Below are positions 1 to 5,175 of a stretch of 5,175 bases of DNA, piece by piece. The number at the start of each line of letters is the position of its first letter. Within the stretch, counting starts at the first letter, position 1. The notes beneath the pieces are model-generated. The model made no database searches and was not told the origin of the DNA. It worked only from the letters and a program-made list of their open reading frames with translations. The stretch is from Bacteroidota bacterium (GTDB taxonomy: Bacteria > Bacteroidota > Bacteroidia > Chitinophagales > Chitinophagaceae), in assembly GCA_029778965.1 (NCBI GenBank), contig JAKPBL010000537.1, positions 1 through 5,175 of the forward strand, in the 5' to 3' direction. A program made the translations under genes and the position numbers.

Positions 1-1
1 A

Positions 2-67
2 TTTGCCGACCAAGATTTAATTTTCAAAGGACTCCATGCGATCAGTGCATATAACCAGACTGCTTAA
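2..67 (+). CDS. coaX: C-terminal end of type III pantothenate kinase (partial)
   Basis: The window opens inside a reading frame that ends in TAA at 65-67 and encodes 21 residues, FADQDLIFKGLHAISAYNQT plus a final Ala. The pattern (acidic-x-DL-(V/I)-x-x-GL-x-x-I-x-x-YN) resembles the extreme C-terminus of Bacteroidota type III pantothenate kinases, which phosphorylate pantothenate in the first step of CoA synthesis in the cytoplasm. The identification rests on this short tail, recalled from the family, and on context: in many Bacteroidota coaX lies just upstream of an outer-membrane protein gene and lptC, which is the order here. No catalytic motif is visible because the body of the gene lies outside the window. 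The frame overlaps the next CDS by 32 bases. It could instead be a chance open frame, since it is only 22 codons long. Confidence 0.6.
   Translation, partial: FADQDLIFKGLHAISAYNQTA
26..31 (+). promoter_or_regulatory. Shine-Dalgarno-like site of the outer-membrane protein gene
   Basis: AAAGGA lies four bases upstream of the ATG at 36. It supports that start although it lies inside the presumed coaX tail. None of the other genes in the window shows a comparable purine-rich site, in keeping with the weak use of Shine-Dalgarno pairing in Bacteroidota. Confidence 0.4.
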
Positions 68-1412
68 TAACCTTTTTTTCACCGTTCTCTTAGTAGTCTT
101 ATCCCTCGGGCGCAGCCATGCCCAGGAGAACTCTCCGTTTACCCGTTACGGCTGGGGCAACCTGGTGCCCAGTACCCCCATTGCCACCCGCGGCATGGCC
201 GGACTCGGCGCCGGCTACGTGGATTACGACCCGCGGTACGACCTGAAAGTGCAATATCCCCGTTCTCAAACGGTTAATTTTCTGAACCCCGCCAGTTACG
301 CCAAGTTGCGGATGACATCGTTCGACATCGGCCTGGATATTGAAAACCAGACGCTTCGCCAGTTGAACAACGTTGACAAGTACAAAGCCTCTTTTGCGAA
401 TATCTCTTATGTGCAACTTGGTATTCCGCTTAGCCGCAAGCACAGCCTCGGCATGGTATTCGGCCTGCGGCCTATCAGCCGGGTGAATTACAATATCCAG
501 AAAAGGGGGCGTGAATACAACGCCGAAACCGGCGCCAATATCGATTCCACGCTGACTACTTACGAAGGCAACGGCGGTTCCTACCAGGCGTATGCAGGCC
601 TGGGTAAGTCGTTCGGCGGCTTCTCCGTGGGTGTGAATGCAGGCTATTATTTCGGCAGCAAAGACCTGAGCACCCGGAAAGAGATCGTGAACGATTCGGT
701 AAGCTATTACAAAGGAAATTTCAAGACCCGCCAGACGTTCGGCGGCCTGTACCTGCAGGGCGGCGTGCAATACGCTGCAAAGCTTTCTTCAAAAATGCGG
801 CTGGTGGTGGGTGGTACCGCCACCATCAAGCAGGAAGCGCACAGCTCGCGCGACGTAACAAAAGAAACGTTTGTATATGCGGCCAATTCGTCGTCGTCAA
901 GCACGATATCACCGGTTGACAGCATGTACTCCTCGGCCGGTGAGTCGGGGATAGTAGTGTTCCCCACCAGCTATACCGCAGGGTTTACGCTTGAACGCCA
1001 GGACAAATGGCTGGTAGGCGTTGATTTTTCGCAGTCGAACTGGAACGACTATCGTGATTTCAATGTGAAAGACAGTGTGGCGAACAACTGGAAGTTAAAG
1101 ATCGGCGGCCAATTCGTTCCCAATGCTTTCGGTACAAAATACTGGGGCCGGGTAACCTACCGCCTGGGCGTGAGTTTTGGACCGGACTATATACACTATG
1201 CCGGCAAGCAGATGAGCCAGTACAATTTGTCTGCGGGCTTTGGCCTGCCCGTGCGGCCGAATCGTTTCAGTAACCAGTATTCTACCGTTAACCTGGCGCT
1301 GGAATACGGAAAGCGGGGCGGCAAAAACGACTTGCTGCAGGAAAGCCTGTTTCGCCTTTCAGTGGGCTTTTCACTGAGCGACCTTTGGTTCTTCAAGAAA
1401 AAATATGACTAA
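36..1412 (+). CDS. FadL/OmpP1-like outer-membrane beta-barrel protein
   Basis: The protein has 458 residues. Residues 1-30 form a signal peptide: a basic start, a hydrophobic core (about 13-24) and an end in SHAQ, a usual Bacteroidota cleavage context. The mature protein begins ENSPFTRYGWGNL and has an NPASYA segment at 84-89 that resembles the conserved N-terminal NPA motif of FadL-type transporters. The rest consists of alternating, aromatic- and glycine-rich stretches typical of transmembrane beta-strands (for example 122-146, 182-207, 235-262, 311-331, 369-381, 395-403, 416-425). The C-terminus, SVGFSLSDLWFFKKKYD, is a last-strand pattern common in this Bacteroidota group. The likely location is the outer membrane; the substrate, if any, is unknown, and hydrophobic-compound uptake is only suggested by the FadL resemblance. 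It overlaps lptC by 8 bases, suggesting translational coupling. A serine run at 285-289 probably lies in a surface loop or turn. The ATG at 36 is the only Met before the signal peptide. Confidence 0.8.
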   Translation: MRSVHITRLLNNLFFTVLLVVLSLGRSHAQENSPFTRYGWGNLVPSTPIATRGMAGLGAGYVDYDPRYDLKVQYPRSQTVNFLNPASYAKLRMTSFDIGLDIENQTLRQLNNVDKYKASFANISYVQLGIPLSRKHSLGMVFGLRPISRVNYNIQKRGREYNAETGANIDSTLTTYEGNGGSYQAYAGLGKSFGGFSVGVNAGYYFGSKDLSTRKEIVNDSVSYYKGNFKTRQTFGGLYLQGGVQYAAKLSSKMRLVVGGTATIKQEAHSSRDVTKETFVYAANSSSSSTISPVDSMYSSAGESGIVVFPTSYTAGFTLERQDKWLVGVDFSQSNWNDYRDFNVKDSVANNWKLKIGGQFVPNAFGTKYWGRVTYRLGVSFGPDYIHYAGKQMSQYNLSAGFGLPVRPNRFSNQYSTVNLALEYGKRGGKNDLLQESLFRLSVGFSLSDLWFFKKKYD

Positions 1413-2148
1413 CGTATATCGTTATACGTTATTGGCGCTGGTGGTGTTTTCTTCCTGTGAAAACAGCCTTGAAGAAATCCGGCAACTGACAGAAAAGAAA
1501 GATGCGGTAGAGCAGGCCCTGCAGGTGGAAAGCTACCTGAGCCAGGGTGGCGTCATGAAAGCAAGACTCACGGCGCCGGTTATGAACCGTTACCAGACCG
1601 ATACGCCTTATATTGAGTTTCCCCGATCACTTCACGTTGACTTTTTCAATGACAGCACAAAGCTGGAAAGCCAGTTGAATGCGGGATATGGTCGTTACCG
1701 CGAGAACGAAGGCAAGGTTTTTTTGCGCGACAGCGTGATCGTGTTTAACACGAAGCGCGACACCATGCGTACCAGCGAGCTTTGGTGGGACCAGAACCAG
1801 GGCATATTTTACACCGATAAGCCGGTAGACATCCACCAGCCCGACAAGATCGTTCATTCGCAGGGAGGACTGGAGGCCGACCAGTCGTTCAACTGGTATG
1901 TATTGAAGCAGAACGAAGGTTCGCTGGCTGTGCCCAAAGGTGGTTTCCAGGTGGCGCCGCCCGATTCCAGTAAAAGAGATTCCATACAGGTGGCACGTGA
2001 TTCGGCCGCCCGTCGCGGGGGCGAGCCACCTCCAGCACCGCCGCCGGCAAAACCATCAACGTCGCCGGCCACACCGACTGTCAGGCCCGATACGCCGCGT
2101 CGCCGGGGCTTCCTGCCGCCTACTGTGCTGCCGCGGCGTACGCAATAA
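1405..2148 (+). CDS. lptC: LptC-like LPS-export lipoprotein with proline-rich tail
   Basis: The protein has 247 residues. It starts with a short lipoprotein signal (hydrophobic 8-15, FSSC with Cys18 as the likely lipidated residue). Residues about 40-183 match the LptC/OstA-like beta-jellyroll pattern of Bacteroidota: VESYLSQGGVMKARLTAPVMNRY, then YIEFPRSLHVDFFND, SQLNAGYGRY, GKVFLRDSVIVFN, MRTSELWWDQNQGIFYTDKPVDI and GLEADQSFNWYVLKQNEG. LptC passes lipopolysaccharide from the LptBFG transporter to the periplasmic LptA bridge; here it would be anchored by lipid instead of by a transmembrane helix. Residues about 184-247 form a low-complexity, basic, Pro-rich tail (EPPPAPPPAKP, then PRRRG and LPRRTQ) that I do not expect in a typical LptC of about 180-200 residues. 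The start codon lies inside the end of the upstream gene, and the two are probably co-transcribed. The LptC call is strong from pattern and position; the role of the tail is unknown. Confidence 0.82.
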   Translation: MTNVYRYTLLALVVFSSCENSLEEIRQLTEKKDAVEQALQVESYLSQGGVMKARLTAPVMNRYQTDTPYIEFPRSLHVDFFNDSTKLESQLNAGYGRYRENEGKVFLRDSVIVFNTKRDTMRTSELWWDQNQGIFYTDKPVDIHQPDKIVHSQGGLEADQSFNWYVLKQNEGSLAVPKGGFQVAPPDSSKRDSIQVARDSAARRGGEPPPAPPPAKPSTSPATPTVRPDTPRRRGFLPPTVLPRRTQ

Positions 2149-2167
2149 CCCCTGCTGGTCAGCGGGG
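2149..2167. terminator. Imperfect GC hairpin between convergent genes, possible bidirectional terminator
   Basis: CCCC, one bulged T, then GCT pair with AGC and GGGG around a GGTC loop. The hairpin starts right after the lptC stop codon and covers the stop codon (TGA on the - strand, 2159-2161) of the convergent hydrolase gene. There is no T-tract on either side, so it is not a textbook intrinsic terminator. The position between convergent stops is the main support. Confidence 0.3.
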
Positions 2168-3667
2168 CAGCAGCTTAATATGGTATTCCTGGATAAGCGC
2201 CGGGTTTTGGGGTGTGAGGGTAAAAGACACCTGTACAGCCGCTTTATCCCCATACAGCCGAAAACTGCCCCGGAGATTGTTTTCGGGCTCGATGGCCGAA
2301 ACGGAGCCTATCTTCCCCGCGGCGGCAAAAATGGCAACGGCTTCTTTGCGCAGGCTGTCGGTAAAATAGTCGAGGAAGAAATTGTCGGCGAAAATGCCGC
2401 TGGCCGCTGCGTTTTTCCACTCGGGCAGCAGTGCAGCCAGTTGTTGTTTGCGCTGCTCAAGCACAGGCGAGGCAGGTAGGCTGCGGGCCTGCAGGCCGCT
2501 TTCACGTATGACCCTGTCGAGCGCCGCAATATTGATCCCCCCGGCAGGGGCATAGGTCAGGTTGGCAAACGTGATGATACCGATTCCAAACTGCGGCAGG
2601 AAGCGCCAGTTGGAGCCGAAGCCGGGAAGTCCGCCGCTATGCCCCAGCGTTACCCGCTGCTCGCAGTCTTTTTCCCAGCGAAGTCCGTATGCATAGGCGC
2701 TTACCGAAGGACAGGGTCTGTCGCCGTATTTGAACCCGGTGTTCAACGCACTGAAATTCCAGGGAAAATGCATTTCGCGCAGGGAGCTTCGTTTGATCAC
2801 GCCATTGTCGGCGCCGGTGCGGGCGGGATAGCCATTTTCATGAAAAGCCACATAGCGGGCAAAGTCCTCCAGGGTGGTGATCAGTCCGCCCATGGCGCCA
2901 TAAGCGCCGTCGTGCAGCAAGGGCTGTTTCACCCAGCGATTGTTGAGCCAGCGATAGCCCTGGGCGAGCCGGTCTGCCGGTACGTCGTTGTATTCCCAAT
3001 AGGTGTTGTGCATACCCAGGGGCTGCAATATCTCCCGGGAAATATAAGTCTGATAAGGTTCGCCGGTGATGCGTTGAATGACGTATCCCAGCATGGCAAA
3101 GCCGAGGTTGGAATATTCATAGCCGGTACCGGGATCTGTCGAGAAAGAAATGCCGCGGCGGATCAGGGCGATCAGGCTGTCGTCGGGCACCGCCAGTTGC
3201 CGGTCGCCCCAGGGGTTGTCTTCCGGAAAACCCGCTGCATGCGTTAGCAGGTGGCGAATGGTTACCGGTGCCGCATCGGCATGCAGGTAGGGCTGCTGCA
3301 CCATCTCGGGGATGTAACGGCTGACGGGGTCGTCGAGCTGCAGCTTGCCGGCATCTCGCAGCTTCAGTATGGCCATGGCGGTAAAGCTCTTCGACATGGA
3401 AGCGATGCGAAAATCAGACAGGGGTGAGGCCGGCAGTTTTTTCTCCAGGTCGGCATACCCGTATTTGCCGGTATGGATCAGCTTGCCGTCGAGCACGATG
3501 CCCCAGACCAGCCCCGGGAAATGTTGCCCGGCGGCATAATCGGCCATCATTTTATCGAGCGTGGGCATGGCTTTCAATACGGCGGCGTCGCGGTCGGTTT
3601 GCCCATTTAACTGGCTGATTACCAGTAAAAAAAGGGCAAGTAACAGGAGGTTTGAACGGCGATTCAT
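2159..3667 (-). CDS. Secreted serine hydrolase, class C beta-lactamase/PBP-like family
   Basis: The protein has 502 residues. Residues 1-23 are a signal peptide (MNRRSN, a Leu-rich core, then NGQ), so the enzyme should act in the periplasm or outside the cell. The beta-lactamase-type domain covers about 33-385. Its active-site motifs are all present: S90-M-S-K93 (nucleophile and general base) in RIASMSKSF, Y185-S-N187 in YEYSNLGFAMLGY, and H343-S-G345 in LGHSGGLPGFGSN, which replaces the K-T-G motif. H-x-G is usual for the esterase, D-aminopeptidase and PBP4*-like members and argues against true AmpC activity; the substrate cannot be told from sequence. Residues about 400-502 form an extra C-terminal region (FADNFFLDYF, then GKIGSVSAIEPENNLRGSFRLYG) that looks like a small alpha/beta domain, possibly NTF2/cystatin-like. 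The ATG at 3667 directly precedes the signal peptide. The gene converges on lptC and diverges from tetR, so it is transcribed alone in this window. Confidence 0.88.
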   Translation of the reverse strand: MNRRSNLLLLALFLLVISQLNGQTDRDAAVLKAMPTLDKMMADYAAGQHFPGLVWGIVLDGKLIHTGKYGYADLEKKLPASPLSDFRIASMSKSFTAMAILKLRDAGKLQLDDPVSRYIPEMVQQPYLHADAAPVTIRHLLTHAAGFPEDNPWGDRQLAVPDDSLIALIRRGISFSTDPGTGYEYSNLGFAMLGYVIQRITGEPYQTYISREILQPLGMHNTYWEYNDVPADRLAQGYRWLNNRWVKQPLLHDGAYGAMGGLITTLEDFARYVAFHENGYPARTGADNGVIKRSSLREMHFPWNFSALNTGFKYGDRPCPSVSAYAYGLRWEKDCEQRVTLGHSGGLPGFGSNWRFLPQFGIGIITFANLTYAPAGGINIAALDRVIRESGLQARSLPASPVLEQRKQQLAALLPEWKNAAASGIFADNFFLDYFTDSLRKEAVAIFAAAGKIGSVSAIEPENNLRGSFRLYGDKAAVQVSFTLTPQNPALIQEYHIKLLPR

Positions 3668-3730
3668 GCCCGAATGTAGTCCATCCGCCGTTCCCGGGCC
3701 ATCTCCGGTAACAGTTTTGTAAAATGTTGG

Positions 3731-3763
3731 TTAAACGATTGTTTAAATTAAACGTATGTTTAA
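3731..3763. promoter_or_regulatory. Two tandem palindromic operators, probable TetR binding sites
   Basis: Two perfect 6-4-6 dyads lie side by side: TTAAACGATTGTTTAA at 3731-3746 and TTAAACGTATGTTTAA at 3748-3763, separated by a single A at 3747. All twelve arm bases are identical between copies while the four spacer bases differ (GATT, GTAT), which suggests selection on the arms. Because the arms abut, a further dyad GTTTAA-A-TTAAAC (3741-3753) appears at the centre, so the true register of binding is ambiguous. The block lies 30 bases upstream of tetR and 63 bases upstream of the divergent hydrolase. Short dyads upstream of a self-regulated tetR gene are the usual operator arrangement of the family; binding itself is inferred. 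Confidence 0.72.
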
Positions 3764-3768
3764 TTTTG
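3738..3768 (+). promoter_or_regulatory. Bacteroidota-type promoter of the tetR-efflux operon
   Basis: TAATTTTG at 3761-3768 fits the Bacteroidota -7 consensus TAnnTTTG exactly. ATTG at 3738-3741 can serve as the -33 element (TTG core 3739-3741), with 19 bases between it and the -7 box, within the usual range. Transcription would start near 3773-3778, giving a leader of roughly 20 bases before the ATG at 3794. The -33 element lies inside the first operator dyad and the -7 box overlaps the last arm of the second, so a protein bound there should block RNA polymerase. Confidence 0.55.
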
Positions 3769-3793
3769 TCGTTACTTAACCTTACCAACGGTC

Positions 3794-4420
3794 ATGCGCG
3801 CAAAACCCGATAAAAAAGAAATGATCCTTGACGCCGCCGAGCAGCTTTTTGCCCAAAAAGGGTATGAGGGCTCGTCGGTGCGTGATATCTGCCAGTTGGC
3901 GAATGTCAATCTCGCTATGGTGAATTATTATTTCGGCAACAAGGAAGGGTTGTTTGAGAAGCTGATCGAGCGCAAGGCTTCCTTTCTGCGCGAGCGGCTC
4001 AGGAAGCTGCTGGACGATTCTTCCATGAGCCATATCGAAAAAGTAGATGCCTTTGCCGACGGGTACACCGACAGGCTGTTCGAGCGCCGCGGTCTGACGC
4101 TCACCATCATGCGCGAAATGAGCATGCAGCAACGCTGCCATTTTCATGAGACCATGGCGGAGGTGTTTCTTGGGAATGTAAGCATCATGCGGCAGATCAT
4201 CCGGAGCGGTATCGAGGCCGGCCAGTTCCGCGACGTTGATGTAGAGCTTCTCATCGCCTCTATGATAGGCACTATCAACCAGGTGCTGATCAACGAAAAC
4301 ATGGTGAGGAAACTGGCGGGTTTTCCCGAAGACGTAAACCCGTATGACGACGAAAAATTCCGCCACCGGGTAAAGAGTCATATCAGGCAGCTTCTGCGCA
4401 GCTATCTCCAGAAATTATAA
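3794..4420 (+). CDS. TetR/AcrR-family transcriptional regulator
   Basis: The protein has 208 residues, usual for the family. Residues about 7-57 are the N-terminal DNA-binding domain: KKEMILDAAEQLFAQKGYEGSSV (helix 1), then DICQLANVNLAMVNYYFGNKEGLF, containing the helix-turn-helix (about 28-47) and the classical YYFGNKEGLF signature. The remainder is a variable all-helical ligand-binding and dimerisation domain, so the inducer cannot be predicted. It starts 30 bases after a pair of palindromes that overlap its promoter, and the next gene is an efflux adaptor 37 bases downstream. This makes it most likely a self-repressing local regulator of the efflux operon, released by a toxic or hydrophobic compound. 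It may also affect the divergent hydrolase gene. The ATG at 3794 is chosen because it gives a normal-length arm before helix 1; there is no clear Shine-Dalgarno site. Confidence 0.92.
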   Translation: MRAKPDKKEMILDAAEQLFAQKGYEGSSVRDICQLANVNLAMVNYYFGNKEGLFEKLIERKASFLRERLRKLLDDSSMSHIEKVDAFADGYTDRLFERRGLTLTIMREMSMQQRCHFHETMAEVFLGNVSIMRQIIRSGIEAGQFRDVDVELLIASMIGTINQVLINENMVRKLAGFPEDVNPYDDEKFRHRVKSHIRQLLRSYLQKL

Positions 4421-4457
4421 CCACCACCTTACAAAATACATCACCCAAAAGCCGACA

Positions 4458-5175
4458 ATGGAACCAACTGAAAAAAAGAAATCGCCCCTGCGGTTCGTCA
4501 TTTTAGTGCTCGTTTTGCTGGTAGCCGCCTTTTTCGGCTACCGCAAAATCATGTTCGCCATCAACCATGAAACCACCGACAACGCCCAGGTAGAAACACA
4601 ACTGGTGCCGGTGCTGCCCCGCGTGTCGGGCTTTGTGAAATCGATCGCCGTGAACGATTACGACTCGGTAAAGGCCAACCAGCTTGTGGTAGAGCTCGAC
4701 GATGCAGAGCTGCAAACCCAGCTCCTGCAGATGGAAGCCGATTACAATGCCGCCATCGCCGACCTGGAAAATGCAAAGGCATCGCTCAACAATGCGCAGA
4801 TATCCACCCGCACCAACCGCGGCAATATTGATATCAGCCAGGTACGGCTCGACAAAGCGTTGAAAGATTATAACCGCGATAAGAACCTCTTCGCTGAAAA
4901 TGCCATTACCGCCAGGCAACTGGAAGACAGCAAATTCAACTATGAAACGGCGTTGAAAACCGTGGCCAACAACAAAAACGATTTGGCTACCGCCGAAAGC
5001 CGCATCGGTGTGCTGCAGGCTGCAGTCAGGAAAGCCGATGCAGGCATTGCTGTTCGCAAAGCCCAGATCGAACAGCAAAAGCTCAAGCTCTCCTATACCC
5101 GCATATATGCGCCGCAGGCCGGGAAGATCGGCCGGAAAAATGTTTCGGCAGGGCAGTACGTGCAGGCAGGCTCGC
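4458..5175 (+). CDS. EmrA/HlyD-family membrane fusion protein (5' part, runs off the window)
   Basis: The frame opens at ATG 4458 and stays open to the window end, giving 239 residues of a protein that is normally about 340-400. A short basic cytoplasmic arm (MEPTEKKK) is followed by one membrane helix at about 12-28. Then comes TTDNAQVETQLVPVLPRVSG (39-58), the hallmark start of EmrA-type adaptors, and the first half of the lipoyl/barrel-sandwich domain ending in LVVELDD (76-82). Residues about 84-210 are a long Ala/Gln/Leu-rich coiled-coil hairpin with its turn near LFAENAITARQLED (144-157). The chain returns to the second lipoyl half at LSYTRIYAPQAGKIGRKNVSAGQYV (211-235). Such proteins bridge an inner-membrane pump, often an MFS or ABC exporter, to a TolC-like outer-membrane channel. 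Those partners would be expected downstream but are not in view. The gene follows tetR by 37 bases without an evident promoter of its own, so it is probably in the same operon. Confidence 0.9.
   Translation, partial: MEPTEKKKSPLRFVILVLVLLVAAFFGYRKIMFAINHETTDNAQVETQLVPVLPRVSGFVKSIAVNDYDSVKANQLVVELDDAELQTQLLQMEADYNAAIADLENAKASLNNAQISTRTNRGNIDISQVRLDKALKDYNRDKNLFAENAITARQLEDSKFNYETALKTVANNKNDLATAESRIGVLQAAVRKADAGIAVRKAQIEQQKLKLSYTRIYAPQAGKIGRKNVSAGQYVQAGS

Noticed and set aside
99..770. A 223-codon open frame on the - strand
   Set aside because: It is antisense to the outer-membrane barrel gene, which has a signal peptide and family-typical ends; no domain is recognisable in the antisense product.
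887..901. A TCG/TCA/AGC run coding for five serines, considered as a phase-variable repeat
   Set aside because: Only three perfect TCG units are present, and a triplet change would not shift the frame; it is probably just a serine-rich loop.
1741..1751. GTGTTTAACAC, similar to an operator arm
   Set aside because: It is a single short imperfect dyad within lptC coding sequence, lacks the 6-4-6 layout and is far from any start.
1940..2479. A 179-codon + strand frame spanning the lptC end and the convergent junction
   Set aside because: It overlaps the lptC tail in another frame and then the hydrolase in antisense; the product is Arg-rich and without domain pattern. The lptC frame is the continuous extension of a recognisable protein.
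2639..3247. A 202-codon open frame on the + strand
   Set aside because: It lies wholly opposite the serine hydrolase, whose catalytic motifs are intact. The predicted product has no recognisable domain, and long antisense frames are expected in this GC-rich codon use.
3782..4381. A 199-codon open frame on the - strand
   Set aside because: It is antisense to the clearly recognisable tetR gene and would also cover the tetR start; its product resembles no family I know.
4503..5078. A 191-codon open frame on the - strand
   Set aside because: It is opposite the membrane fusion protein, which is well supported by its membrane helix, lipoyl halves and coiled coil on the + strand.

Overview
The window looks like chromosomal DNA of a Bacteroidota bacterium, probably of the Chitinophagaceae type. 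The support is a Bacteroidota-style signal peptide ending in AQ, an outer-membrane protein ending in a WF-x-KKKYD-like tail, an LptC-like lipoprotein directly downstream of it, a TAnnTTTG-type promoter, and little use of Shine-Dalgarno sites. The family assignment is inference; no rRNA or marker gene is present to fix it.

Left part (1-2148, + strand): the last 21 codons of a probable type III pantothenate kinase (coaX) overlap the start of a 458-residue FadL/OmpP1-like outer-membrane barrel protein. That gene in turn overlaps lptC by 8 bases. This tight, overlapping arrangement suggests one transcription unit linking a CoA-biosynthesis gene with envelope biogenesis. The LptC-like protein carries an unusual basic, proline-rich C-terminal tail.

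Middle (2159-3667, - strand): a secreted serine hydrolase of the class C beta-lactamase/penicillin-binding-protein-like superfamily, with S-x-x-K, Y-x-N and H-x-G motifs intact and an extra C-terminal domain. It converges on lptC with only 10 bases between the stop codons. An imperfect GC hairpin sits at the junction.

Right part (3668-5175): a 126-base divergent intergenic region, then a TetR-family regulator and, 37 bases later, the 5' part of an EmrA/HlyD-type membrane fusion protein that runs off the window. The intergenic region holds the most striking non-coding signal: two tandem perfect dyads, each TTAAAC-N4-GTTTAA, separated by one base and overlapping a good Bacteroidota promoter for tetR. 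The simplest reading is a self-repressed TetR-controlled drug or solute efflux operon, possibly also affecting the divergent serine hydrolase. I see no mobile element, CRISPR array, tRNA or rRNA, and no strong evidence for a wholly new system.
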